Made by a program: the position numbers and the translations under genes
Source: Delphinapterus leucas
Taxonomy: Eukaryota; Chordata; Mammalia; Artiodactyla; Monodontidae
Assembly (NCBI RefSeq): GCF_002288925.2
Contig: NW_022098026.1
Location: 24,771,062-24,835,061 of the forward strand
Length of the DNA: 64,000 nucleotides
Direction: 5' to 3'
In this document: one piece after another, positions 33,125-44,339 of the stretch
Layout: every line of letters begins with the position of its first letter
How positions within the stretch are numbered: position 1 is the stretch's first letter
Notes under the pieces: model-generated
Told to the model about the DNA's origin: nothing
Seen by the model: the letters and a program-made list of their open reading frames with translations, nothing else
Databases searched by the model: none

Positions 33125-34041
33125 TAAGCCTGGAATTTTTAGAGCTCTGCCCAACTAGCGCTAAGACCTCATTATTAAGTATTGAGATGAATTCTTTTAT
33201 TTATTCAGCTAAAAAAATCTGCATTTATACATTTATCAAGCCTCTTTTGAATACATAAAACTGTACCAGCCTCTAGACAAAGGGAAGAGAGGCCTTTCCA
33301 GGACTTTCCTGATGGAACGTGAGGCCTTTCCAGGGCTTACCTGACTGAACTTAAAATCTTGTTGCTGCCGACATGCTTCCAATATTTCGCACATATTCTG
33401 AGCCATTAAAGCTTTTATAGTTGAGGCATAAATTCTCATTCTGTTTATTTTGAAATGCACAAAATGAAACATAAAAAAAATTCCAGTCCTCACTCTTTAA
33501 AAATGTCACATTACATAACTAATAAGGAAAATAGAGATGAGAAAATTTTCACATGTCATTTAATTCTTTTCACAGTGGAAAGAAATTTAGTCTGAGTGAG
33601 CCTAAACATGAATACAGAAATTCTTCAGCCAAGAAGGATTTAACTGCTGAAAAGGGAAGCAACATGATGTATTTGGGGCATTTAATGTTACCCAAACAAT
33701 GACATTTGCCTAGTTTTAATGGTTTTCATTTTACTTTTTTCTTAGGTTATATCTATAAAGACAAAGAAGGTGACAGGACATGTATAATTCAATAATTTGA
33801 ATTTCAGCTTCACATAAATTTTTTTCATAATTATAATAATAATTATGATAACAATAACAGTTAAAACATGAGTATTCCTATGATGCAAGCTCTTTGAATG
33901 TCACAAGAAGCTTAATGGCTAAATAACTGTCAAAAGCAAATGATTAGAAAGTGATAGGGGCCGGATATGGTAGGATTTTGTCCTGTTGCATAGAATGCGT
34001 GTGTTTTGCATCTTCAGAGTGTCTACATGCATATCAAAAAG
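33125..34041. other. No gene; short imperfect duplication at 33290-33345
   Basis: A 24-base segment GAGGCCTTTCCAGG... recurs with two changes about 31 bases later. Otherwise AT-rich unique DNA with a small AT hairpin near 33821-33842. Confidence 0.5.
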
Positions 34042-34270
34042 AGTGACAGGGCTTCTCTGGTGGCGCAGTGGTTTAGAGTCCGCCTGCCGATGCAGGGGAC
34101 ACGGGTTCGTGCCCTGGTCCGGGAAGATCCCACATGCCGCGGAGCGGCTGGGCCCGTGAGCCATGGCCACTGAGCCTGCACATCTGGAGCCTGTGCTCCG
34201 CAACGGGAGAGGCCACATCAGTGAGAGGCCCAAGTACGGCAAAAAAAAAAAAAAAAAAAAAAAAGTGACA
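34042..34270 (+). mobile_element. CHR-2-like SINE with target-site duplication
   Basis: SINE at 34049-34264 with a 24-base A tail. AGTGACA flanks it at 34042-34048 and after the tail at 34264-34270. The body is full length. Confidence 0.95.
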
Positions 34271-34544
34271 AACAAAAATAGACCTGTTTTTTCAGATTTC
34301 TAAACACGTAGAGGCTTAGTACATATTAGTTGTTATGATGATTATCTTACTTGTTGGAGTCAGCAATTCGTTGCCTAGAATTATACATTTAGTTCAGAGA
34401 TTGGATTTTAGCAAATGTTCAACATGACATCATTATTTTTATTGTTGTTTTTGAAGACATGGAACTAGTGGCTTTATGTTATTATTGTTACTATTACTAC
34501 TATTATTATTTGGTAGGGTTATACCAAATACTAAGGATGACAGG

Positions 34545-34720
34545 GGATACATATGAAAAAGCGTACTATTATGTCCATATTATAGATAAAGAAACTGAGG
34601 CTCAGGGAAGTTAAGTAACTCACACAAGGTCCAGACAGGTACGTGGGTCAGTTGTGATTCGGATTCATTTTCACCTGCCTGCAAAACACTTGCCTAAGCT
34701 ACTGACTCAGAGTGAAGCCC
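34545..34720 (-). repeat. MIR SINE
   Basis: 'TTATGTCCATATTATAGATAAAG', then the 'GAAACTGAGGCTCAGGGAAG' core and 'AGTAACTCACACAAGG'. A diverged minus-strand MIR. Confidence 0.65.
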
Positions 34721-35109
34721 CCTTGAGCTCTACCCTTACAACCTTGCGGTTCTTAGGAAGATTACGTACGTACATGCAGTGACCCTCCAGAAACGGGAAG
34801 AAATAAAGAAATATGAGACATGATCATTATTTCTTTTATAATAGTCTCAGACTGTATTTCACTAGGACAGCCTGGGCTTCTCATGACATAAGTTAAGAAT
34901 TAATGGCATTCCGTGTAGTAGATACTCATTCTATTAGAAAAACTAAACTCCGGAAACAGAATGGGTAGGAACTCAGTGAATGGGCTGACTCACAAGGCAC
35001 AGACAGCATGAAGGGGCTTTTGCCTTCTCTGATGTGTCTGTCATATGCTATGTTGCTGTTGTGGTTGCTGCCTGACTTCACTGAGAAATCTGTGGAATGG
35101 CAGCTCCAA

Positions 35110-35915
35110 TTAGTGATTAAGAAAGAACATGTGGTGTGTGTGTGTGTGTGTGTGTACACAGACACACTGGAATACTACTCGGCCATGAAAAAGAATGGAA
35201 TAACGCCACTTGCAGCAACATGGGTGGACTTAGAGATTATCATACTAAGTGAAGGAAGTCAGACAGAGAAAGACAAATACCGTATGATATCATTTATAGG
35301 TGGAATCTAAAAAAAATGATACAAATGAACGTATTTACAAAACGGAAATAGACTCACAGACATAGCAAATAAACTTATGGTGACCAGTGGTGAAAAGGAG
35401 GGGAAAGGATAAATTAGGAGTTTGGGATTAACAGATACACACCACTATATAAAATAGAGAAACAACAAGGACCTATTGTATAGCACAGGGAACTCTACTC
35501 AATATCTTATAATAACCTATAATGGAAAAGAATCTGAAAAAGAATATATATACACATATATATAACTGAATCACTTTGTGGCACACCTGAAACTAATACA
35601 ACATTGTAAATCAACTATATTTCGATTAAAATTAAAAAAAAAAAAAAGAACATAGGCTCTGGAGTGGGTTAGATCTGCATTCCAGTCCCAGGCTTGCTAC
35701 TGACAGAGCATATAGTCTTGGACGAGGGTTTAACCTCTTGGGCTTCCATTTCCTTACCTGTAAAATGGGGCTAAGAGCATTTACATCTAATAGCATTTAC
35801 CTCGTAAGGTTTTGTGAGGACTAAATGAGATAATGCATTTAAACCACTGGCTACCACACCTGGGCCACAGGAAGCACTCAATGGTGGTTGCTATTACTAA
35901 GAGAAATGTCTTTCA
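35110..35915 (+). repeat. MIR SINE split by an L1
   Basis: The MIR head 'TTAGTGATTAAGAAAGAACAT' runs into the L1 at 35131. After the L1 it resumes as GAACATAGGCTCTGG and continues to the 3' end near 35915 ('GAGGACTAAATGAGATAATG'). Confidence 0.72.
35122..35653 (+). mobile_element. 5'-truncated L1 with 9-bp duplication, inside a MIR
   Basis: AAAGAACAT flanks the insert at 35122-35130 and 35645-35653. The insert begins with (GT)n, continues with the ORF2 end ('YYSAMKKNGITPLAATWVD' in translation) and 3' UTR, and ends in an A tail. The GT tract at the 5' junction is a possible filler at the truncation point. Confidence 0.92.
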
Positions 35916-36138
35916 CATAGGAAAGGTTTCAAATGAGATATCTAAACACAAACAAATACCTAGTAAATAAACACTTGAAAGTTAAGAATTAAAATTGAAG
36001 GAGTAAAATGTCCCACATGGATTTATTTTTTTCTGTTCATTCTATGCTTTGCTGAAGGCCTTTGAAGATGCCGAGGGAGGAGTGACAGGGAGGACTTGGT
36101 ATCTGTACTGGGGAATCTCATTTCCTTCAGTGGAGGGA
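35916..36138. other. No feature recognised
   Basis: Apparently unique sequence. Confidence 0.4.
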
Positions 36139-36508
36139 TCATGTCCAGGCCCAGAACCACCTCTTGCCATGGAAACAAACACAGGCAGCCTCACAGAGCC
36201 CCTGAATGTCCAGCAGTTTTTGAAAACATGACATCAAGCCGGAGAAAGGGATGCAACTGAAAATAGCAAAGCAGGAGGCCCAAGAGGCTGTGGAGTCACC
36301 CCTAATGCTGAGCACGTTTTCAGTAATTTTGTCTGCTGCGCCCCTGTTATCTTTTCTCCTGTTAATAAGCTGTATGGCAAAAAACAATGTTGTCAGCGAA
36401 ATGCAGAGGAAAGTAAGCCCAATGTAAAATAATGATTCCGTTTTCCTCCTAAAGACACTTGGTTCTCTACAGGCATTGTATACCATATTCTTTTGAGGCT
36501 GGGAGTTG
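36139..36508 (-). other. Uncertain small ORF with one predicted membrane segment
   Basis: A 115-codon minus frame from ATG at 36486 to 36139. The start context is good (A at -3, G at +4). Residues about 19-42 (SLFYIGLTFLCISLTTLFFA...) form one strongly hydrophobic segment flanked by basic residues (FRRK before, NRRK after), as in a single-pass membrane protein. About 22 bases upstream lies a candidate splice acceptor: a long pyrimidine run and CCCAG ending at 36498-36502. I do not recognise the protein. The C-terminal half looks random, and a donor-like GTGACT lies near 36300. It may be chance. Confidence 0.15.
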
Positions 36509-37016
36509 ACAGGTAACTTCAGAGGGAAGAAAAAAAAAAAAGAAGAAGAATTTGTTCAATCTGTGAGATTGTACTTAGGGAAATAAGCCTGGAGTGGAAG
36601 TGAGACCTGGGCTGAGGATCCAGCTCAGCTGCAAAATCAAAACAGGATGTTCCCAATTCCCTTTACCTCTCAGCTGCTAGCCCCAGGTTCTTCCCCTTTG
36701 GGATGAAGGTGTTCTAAAGAGAAGATGAGCCCTATGAAATCAAGGACTGCTGAATCTTTGATACCCAGAGTGGTGCCTGACACACCGTTATGTGGTGATA
36801 AATTAGATATCGTTGCTGTTAAAGTGAAGAGCTTAATACGATCCTTCGCTTTGCTAAAGAGACCATTCTGTGAGCTTATCCAAGAAGGTATGATTCTGAG
36901 ACCAGCCAAGTGATTCTTTAAAGGAAATAATGCTCCCTCCCCAAAGCCAGGCTGGTACTGCCTGCTGCATCCACAGGGGCAAAGACACCCAGCCCAGAGC
37001 TGAACGAATCCTTCTT
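36509..37016. other. No gene or clear repeat seen
   Basis: Unique sequence with an A-rich tract at 36530-36548. Frames of 62-104 codons are unsupported. Confidence 0.45.
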
Positions 37017-37062
37017 AGAACGACAGGGTTAAAAAAAAAAAAAAAAAAAGAACGACAGGGTT
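37017..37062 (+). mobile_element. Poly(A)-only retrotransposition scar with 14-bp duplication
   Basis: AGAACGACAGGGTT occurs exactly at 37017-37030 and 37049-37062. Between them is only a run of As (37031-37048). The insertion point reads TT/AGAA on the plus strand, close to the L1 endonuclease preference. This is what an L1-primed event that copied nothing but a poly(A) tail would leave. Confidence 0.8.
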
Positions 37063-37494
37063 GTGAGGGACCACTGAAGTAGGTCTCCTTTCTCTGAATC
37101 ACCAGCCCAGCATCTCCCCTGAATGGGAAGGCAGGGGTACTTGCAGGAGGCCCAACTTTCTGGGGCAAAGCAATACCACTGGCCTAGCTCTCCACAGTTT
37201 GGAAAGCACCTGTCATCCACTGTCTTATTGAGTTCTCACAGGGGCCCTGTAGGGAAGGGAAGCAGGTGGCTTAGCCAGTGGAGGATGGTGACATTGAAAC
37301 TCGTACGAGGTATCCACTTGATCAAAGTTACTTCATTGGCAAGTGGAACGAACAGCCAGGAACTGAACCTGGGACTTTTCACTCCAAGGTCTGAGCTGTT
37401 AAAACCCATTCTGCAGTAAGGGGCTGTACAATCCACATCTCTTCTCAAACTGTGCCCAAAGATCCTATGTCCTGAGCAGAATAGCATTAGTGAT
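37063..37494. other. No gene or clear repeat seen
   Basis: Possibly old MIR-like pieces near 37200-37400 ('TTGAGTTCTCACAGGGGCCC', 'AACTGAACCTGGGACTTTTC'), not firm. Frames here are unsupported. Confidence 0.4.
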
Positions 37495-37705
37495 AACCAA
37501 GACTAGTTACAGCTACTCGTATTACCAGCTCACTGTATCCCAGGCACTGTTCCTGGCACACACATGTATTAACACATTTCATCATCACAAGGCTGGGAGG
37601 CAGGTACCATCTTTACTCCCAGTCAAGGGGAGGGAGACACACAGATCTGAAAGTAACTTGCTCAAGTTTACACAGCTAATGAGGGAGCCTGTGGGTGGTC
37701 AGAGT
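37495..37705 (-). repeat. MIR SINE
   Basis: 'TATCCCAGGCACTGTTCCTGG', 'ATTTCATCATCACAAGGCTG', 'GTAACTTGCTCAAGTTTACAC', then 'AGCTAATGAGGGAGCCTG'. Minus-strand MIR. Confidence 0.67.
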
Positions 37706-38759
37706 ATCATGAAGTCTTTCCCTCCCTCCAGTCCCAAGAGGTAGAGAACTGGTGCGGGGTCGTGGTTTAGAAAGGCCTCCTCTGTCGGCAGCTCACCAGA
37801 ACAAGCCACAGGTCTGCCTGGGGCTAGGGATGGAAGTCTGCCTGCAGTTGTCACTGCGGGGTTGAGGCTGCTGACACCGAAGGGATAGTTTCCCTTTTCC
37901 CCTTTGCGGTCGTGTATCAAGTTCCTCTTCTCTCTTTCCAGCAGCTGTGTCCTTTTGTTTTGCCAAAGGTTTCTCACTGATGCAGGCAGGGTGGAGAACA
38001 GCGCCGCCCTGGTAGTTTTCCAGTCTCTTATGTCACCTGTCCCTCAGGGAAAGAGTGCGCAAGGAGAGCCAGGGCCATCAGAACCTCCACCAGATTCAGA
38101 CCCATCTAAGGCTTTCAAGGGCCTGCCCTGTGCCCAACACTGGATTCGCTCATTCACTCAATCAAAACGTGTTTACCGAGCACCTGTTCAGTGCTGGGTG
38201 CCAACCAGGTCGTTCAATATTAATTAATTTTTAAAATACCATTAATCATTTATAAATATCAGGACCTGTAATAGGCGTTATGAGCATGAATCATAACGGT
38301 CATGCCAACAAAAAATTGGCGCTTGCCATCTGCCTCTACAAGAATTAAGTTCCTAGCCACTGCAACCACTGACCTTCAACACACCCTGAAAGGAGTTCAG
38401 GGTAGAGATCAGGAATGAGGCACTCTGTGCTCTGGGAAAAACTGGCAGAAAAGCCTTTAGATAATCAGATATTTTCAGGAGAAGATTTTTATGAGCCCAA
38501 TTCGTGCACTTCCTCATATCTAGAAAAGTGCTAAAATCATTATCAGTGACATTTGCCCCTAGCGACTAGCAGTAAGCTTCTGCCAAAATGTGTGCTGGAT
38601 GCATGTGCCCCCTTCACTAAAGTCACATCCAATACTGACCTCTCCCTGTACCTCTTCAGAGCAGCTCCTCAGAGCTATCTGAAATGCCGTCTCCTGGACT
38701 AGAACCCTCATTTTGCCCAAAATAAAACTTAACTTGCAACTATCATGTTGCAGCCAACA
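37706..38759. other. About 1 kb without a gene
   Basis: Unclassified. 38140-38200 resembles an L2/L3-type 'CATTCACTCAATCAAAACG ... GAGCACCTGTTCAGTGCTGGG' head. The 107-codon plus frame at 37904 lacks a domain. Confidence 0.4.
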
Positions 38760-38965
38760 GTCACAATAAAAATAATATTTATTGAGAGCTCCCCACTGTT
38801 ATAAGCACATGACATTTAGTAACTCATTTGATCCTCGCAATGAGATGGATACTATTACTCTTCCTATTTTACAGATCATGAAAAGGATGCCCCGAGAGGT
38901 TCAAAAAACCAGCCAAACTCACCCAATGATAACGGATAGAGCCTGGCTATAGCGGTAACTAAAAC
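38760..38965 (-). repeat. MIR SINE
   Basis: 'ATAATATTTATTGAGAGCTCC', 'TCATTTGATCCTCGCAATGAG', 'CTATTTTACAGATCATGAAAAG', then 'TAACGGATAGAGCCTGGC'. Minus-strand MIR. Confidence 0.68.
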
Positions 38966-41013
38966 TTGCCCCAGCCTTGGGAAAGACTCAGTCATTATAA
39001 CTTGTTCAGCCCCTTGCTGTAACAATCCTATGTGAGATAAGCAGTAGTAGTCCTTCTATAGTGGATCATACATATTTAGCTTCTACAATTTCAGCACTAA
39101 GGGCTTAAGGGGCAAAGCACACATGAAGCCCACATTTTTCATACAGTATAACCTTTAGCAGCAAAGCAATTTTTCATCATTTATTCAATGAACCAAGGAC
39201 CTTTCCCAATGCCTAGGTTTGCATAAAACCATACCTAATCCCCTTTAAAGGTGATTCCATTTTACTTAATGATGAGAAACAGAGCTTAAGTGATTCACTC
39301 AGGTCCCATTGCTGGCAAGTGGTAGACCCAGTCTGTACTCTTTCTACCAAACCACACTTGCAAATAGACCTGTAGGAAAGCTGATTTTCTTTTAAGGTAT
39401 TTCTAATGCTAATGGTGAATCTACTGATTATGACTCTTTGGGAAAGACAATTCTTGATTGTCTACAGCCTCAATATGTGTTTCTGAAAAATTACCAAAAC
39501 CATTGTTCTGGTTCCCCGTGTAAACAATGACAAACGAAGTGTGTGTCTGCAAGTGAAGGGAGATTTAGGATCTCTGTGGGGTACAGGTTTGGATGCCTGA
39601 AGTAGAACCCCCCAAGTATAGTGGAGAAAATCTGCATCTGTACAGTAATGTCCTTGCAAAGAAGGAAATTAAAACGTTCCGTATGAGTAGGTTTCAGGAA
39701 CCTACTGCTGAGGAAGCTTAGGAAACTTCAGAGATGTTCTCATCTGTTGAGAGAGAGATCATGATTGGAAATACTCATAACCCACTCTTCGGGTGCCTTA
39801 ACTAAAAATGGAATTTTTGAATGGATAAACTTGTCCCCTGGGATATGGCTGGCACTCAGAATGCAGACACACATGTGAATCTGTGCTATTGGGCACATCA
39901 TCTTAGCTCTCTGGCTCTCAGTTTCCCCATGTGTTTTTTTAAAAAGGGGAAAAACACAGAAAAAAAATCTTTCTATAACCCTTTTTGAGATCACAAGCCC
40001 TTTGGGAACGTTATGTCATTTCTGGATCCCTTCCTCAGAAATATGCAAATTTTTATTACACATAAGTTCACAGAGCCCCCTGAAATCCAGTAAGGGGTTC
40101 CCAAATGTCTATGAATCCCAAGTTTAAAGACTTTAGTCTAATTTATCTCTAAATTCAATTTCAGAAAAAAATGTATTATTTTTAACAATCATAAAGTTTG
40201 AGATTTCTTATATCCCTAGGCAGCCATCTATTCCTATTCTTCTACAGTCAAGTGACTTAGCAGCTTATTTCAGAGTTCTAAAAAGTCTTTAGGATTAAAA
40301 GATGTGTACCCAGGGCCAACAGAGACCCTGGATCCTTCAGAAGTGCCCTTAAATATTTAACGTTGTGAAAGGTTAACCCCTTGAGTGAGAAGACCTGCTC
40401 TACCAGTCTCAGAGAGGGTATAGGATTACAACCCTAGTAACTTCTAGGGGTAAGAGACTCCTTGATGCCAACTGATTGTTGCTGGGAGAACGTAATTGAC
40501 TACTGTCTTCTAACACTCTTTAAACCTTGAGTTTTGATGATCTCTATTACAGAAGCAATTATCTAGTTTTTGCATTCAGTCAACTAATATTGCTTGAATA
40601 ATTATTATATGCAAGTAATAGGGAAATACAATGATGATTCATTCAACCATTTTTTCTTTAAACTTATTACAAAGAGTTCTTTTATTTGCCTTATTGATAA
40701 TTCCAAAATCATATAGGTCTTTGTATTATTCTGCTATTGTTTCTTCTGGTTCTTTTTCATGTTGCCTATTTCCATGTGTATTGCATGTTGGTACATGTGC
40801 GTGCATGTGTATGTTTTGACGTGAATTCATATTCCTTGCAAATTCATCCGTAGCAATTTTGCGCAAGCTTGACTCCAGGTTTCATTCCTTTGGAGAGAAA
40901 CTGCAGTTCTTCTTGTAACCACCTGGGGATACTAACAATTTGGGACTTCCCTAATTAAATTCACCTTTGGAAGCATTTCATACCCTGTAGGCAATGTGAT
41001 TTGGCTGTAAACC
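38966..41013. other. About 2 kb without a gene or firm repeat call
   Basis: Possible MIR traces near 39250-39340 ('TTCCATTTTACTTAATGATGAG'). Otherwise unique AT-rich DNA. Frames of 62-84 codons have no recognised domain. Confidence 0.45.
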
Positions 41014-41054
41014 CTTGAGATTTCATAACCAACTTAGAGTTATGAAATCTCAAG
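41014..41054. repeat. Perfect 16-bp inverted repeat, 9-base loop
   Basis: CTTGAGATTTCATAAC at 41014-41029 is followed after nine bases by its exact reverse complement at 41039-41054. The stem does not extend further. No transposon terminal features or target duplications are seen around it. Confidence 0.97.
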
Positions 41055-41499
41055 AAAATATTTGTGTGTTCTGTTTTTTTCCCATCATTCAGTGCTGTTC
41101 CATCCTGAGCAGTAGGCTTATTTCTCATTTCCTCTTGGTTTGAAGCTGTAACCCTTTGGGCATCCCAGGAATGGAGATCTCATTAAATTCCCACCTTGGA
41201 AGAGCTGTAGGCTTTAGCACCTGCCCCTTGTCAACCTTCAAAATGGAAGCTCAATGTCACCATTTTTCTGGAGACACCTTCTGGAATGACTTCTCTTTAA
41301 CTTCATTTTTCCTCACATAGTATGGTCTGTAGCTCACTTGCAATTACTCCAGAGGAGGAAGTGATATATTACACATTTGCATGTGTACATAAGTTTTCAT
41401 CTGCACCACAAGAATTGTTACATCTCATTTTTTAAATTCTCATCTTAAAATCATAACCCAGAATTGAGTTCCACAAGCACTTTAATTATTCTTATCATA

Positions 41500-41655
41500 A
41501 TGGATGCAAGAACAAGGCTACTCAAATTTATGATCTTGGACCAGCACAAGGCAACTTGTTAGAAATGCAAATTCTTCAGCCTCACCCCAGACCTACTAGA
41601 CCAGAATGTCTCAGGTTCAGGAATCTGTGTTTTAACAAGGTCTCCAGTGAAAAGA
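41500..41655. mobile_element. MER5-like hAT element
   Basis: 'CTTGTTAGAAATGCAAATTC', 'CACCCCAGACCTACTAGACC', then 'CAGGAATCTGTGTTTTAAC'. This is the core order of the common MER5 family. Ends are degraded. Confidence 0.72.
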
Positions 41656-42641
41656 GTGCAGTCATGACAAGCAGAGAACAAGTTTGAGCAAAGACCAAGG
41701 CTGAAAGAGGTGATGGTACATGGGAATAATAAGTCACTCAGTTTGGCTGGAGCTTCTCTTTGGCAGGGCTAGATCACTGAGCCAAAATCGTTGACGAGTT
41801 TAACATTTAATTACTTTCTTTTTCAGTCTCTTCCTGTTCTATAAGAAAGTGGAAAGTAATGGAGACAGGACAGCCTTGGGGTAAAACAATGAGTTATTTC
41901 CTAAGACCCATGGAAACAACACAGAACACTGCCATTGTGACTTGCAAGAAGTGAGAAGAATCCACAGAGCCTGATGTTAGCCAAGGTTTGGAATCCTACG
42001 GATGCATTTTACAGCCCTGTATTGGCAAGAAGCATGTGGAAATGTATTTTCACAATTCAAGTCAGAAGGCCATGGGCGAGGATTGCCAAGTGCACAGATG
42101 TTAATTATTCTCATGGACAAAGCACCTGAGAATTCTGTGTGATTTATTAACATGCTGTGCTAACCTATTGCATCTGAACGCCAATTAACTGGATTTCAGT
42201 GTAAATAGAGCTTTACTTCAGGACTAAATAGTAAAATTTCTAGTTATCCTCTGCCTCATGGAGCTGCTATTATTGTTGTCTCTATTGAATTACATGGTAT
42301 GGAAATTGGAATGGTAATGTGTCTGTACAATACTGCCACTAAGGGTTTTTAGAAATAGGTGAAGGACCAAGAGACATTAGAGTTTGTGTCAATGACTTTA
42401 TTCCTTGAGGAAATGATGTCATCAATTCCCCCAAGAAATGCTATCTTGATGCTCTAATTGTACAACACCAAAGAAAAGCACTTTAACAGTTAAAAGAGGA
42501 CTTTCCTGGAAGCAAGATGGGGGGATGGGAAGCCTGTTCAGACCTGCCAAGTAATGACTTGCTAATTAATGCTTCCTCAACATACGCACGTAAATTAACC
42601 TTATTTGCTTCTCTTAAGCAGACACCTAATTTGCGAAGATT
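41656..42641. other. About 1 kb without a gene or repeat
   Basis: Unique sequence with several homeodomain-type ATTA motifs around 42095-42200 (TTAATTATT, CCAATTAACTGG). Composition is compatible with conserved regulatory DNA, but conservation cannot be seen from one sequence. Confidence 0.4.
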
Positions 42642-42852
42642 AAAGAAAAACGGGGGCTCCCCTGGTGGCGCAGTGGTTGAGAGTCCGCCTGTCGATTCAG
42701 CGGACACCGTGTCCTGGTCCGGGAAGATCCCACGTGCCGCGGAGCGGCTGGGCCCGTGAGCCATGGCCGCTGAGCCTGCGCGTCCAGAGCCTGTGCTCCG
42801 CAACGGGAGAGGCCACAGCAGTGAGAGGTCCGCGTACCGCAAAAAAGAAAAA
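42642..42852 (+). mobile_element. CHR-2-like SINE with 9-bp duplication
   Basis: SINE at about 42653-42843. AAAGAAAAA flanks it at 42642-42650 and 42844-42852. The region between the A and B boxes is shortened and altered (the usual GGGTTCGTGCCC is not intact), which would weaken pol III transcription. The A tail is short. Confidence 0.94.
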
Positions 42853-43489
42853 TGGGCTTAGCACAAAATTTCTGGCACACGGTAGGTGCTCAATAAATGG
42901 GAGTTTTCGTTCTTATTGATGAACCAAAGGTGCCCAACCAGGAGCCAGACTCAGACCACGTGGCCGATAGTCTATTGCTTTTGTCTACCCAGTGCCTAAT
43001 AGTCCTCCTCCTCCTGCTAATTTCATGTTATAAATGAATAGATCCACATTTGACCTCTATCCACTATCCAAAGCCACCACAATTTCCAAGTTATGGATTA
43101 GAGTTGTACTAGGGGACAACTGATATTCTATGCATGTCACATCTACGTACTTACAGATACAAACACAAATTCATTTTTGGAGAATGATTCCTTCCCAATT
43201 ATATGGTTTTGGGAGAATGTCAGTCAGGTCCTTGTCCTTCCCCTGCAGAGAGGCCTTAAAGACCCAGGATAGGCCAATCTGGCACTTACTTACCTGCTGG
43301 ATAGTAAGCAAAGCCCTGAAAATAGGCCTGGGAATAGAATGGACATCAGTTACAACTCTCAGGTCACAAAAGCATCTGTGACTTTTGTCCCTTCCAAGAC
43401 TGGTTCTTCAGCTCTCTCTTCAATTGTTTGAACTTTCCATAGGTCTCTGTCGCTTGAAAACAAACAATCTTAACTAATGGAATATGAGA
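42853..43489. other. No gene; L2-like 3' end near 42870-42910
   Basis: 'GGCACACGGTAGGTGCTCAATAAATGG' at 42871 resembles a MIR/L2 3' end. The rest is unclassified. The 83-codon plus frame at 43130 is unsupported. Confidence 0.45.
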
Positions 43490-43640
43490 GCTGGAAGCAT
43501 CTTCAATATCATCTATCCTATTTCCATTATTTTATAGATGAAGAAACTAAGGCCCAGAGAATGAAAGAGTCTTTTTATGTTTTTCTTTTTGTTTTAGGTC
43601 ATATTGACAGAGCTGGACTCAAGCCCTAATGGACTGTGCT
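43490..43640 (-). repeat. MIR fragment
   Basis: 'TATTTTATAGATGAAGAAACTAAGGC', then 'CAGAGCTGGACTCAAGCCC'. Minus-strand MIR with a T-rich interruption. Confidence 0.55.
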
Positions 43641-43895
43641 CCAGTGTTCTTTTCATTATTCCTTATTATTCCTAACCGTGGCTAGGGTCCTACTTTTCAG
43701 ACAATATATGGATAGTGAAAGAAGTTCTAGCAAAACAGCCCCCAAGGTAGCAGCCAATACCAGCTGCTTGGTGCTGTTCTAGCTACGGCTGTAACTGGGC
43801 TGGGAGGTGAGATGCCCTGACCACTTAGTTGATGCCTCATGCCAGTCTCTGGGTGGAAAAAAAGCACATGGGGCAGAAGAAATGTGCCTCGCTAC

Positions 43896-43929
<34 letters not shown>
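43896..43929. repeat. T17A17 perfect palindrome
   Basis: Exactly 17 Ts (43896-43912) followed directly by 17 As (43913-43929). No SINE body or target duplication is attached. Confidence 0.97.
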
Positions 43930-44339
43930 TGAGAGAACCTGGAGTTCGTGGCTTTTTGGCTTTCAAATTACCCTGGAGGAGCAGAAGTTTTCATTCAATG
44001 AGTAATCACCCTTAGGTCTCGCCTGCCTCCCTTCCCCTCCCCCCTCTGTCCTCCTTCCTTCCTTCTTCCCACCCTCTCCCCTCCCTCCCTCAATAATCTT
44101 CCATTATGATTTCTTTCTCTCACTATCTATATATACCTTTGAATATTTCATGACTTTTAGGCCAATTAGTGAAGGATGGACGGGAGAGGGAAAAGTTGAT
44201 CAGCAAATCAGTATGTAATTTTTTTCTCAAGGGCTTACCTTTAAAAGGGAAATGACTACGCAGTGAACTTATATTAAGGTTTGATGACTTCTGAAACTTG
44301 CCTAAATGGTAATCGTCGTGAAATATATAGTTTACTACA
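43930..44339. other. No gene; C/T-rich tract 44030-44095
   Basis: About 65 bp of CCTT/CCTCC-rich polypyrimidine sequence. Otherwise unique. Confidence 0.5.
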
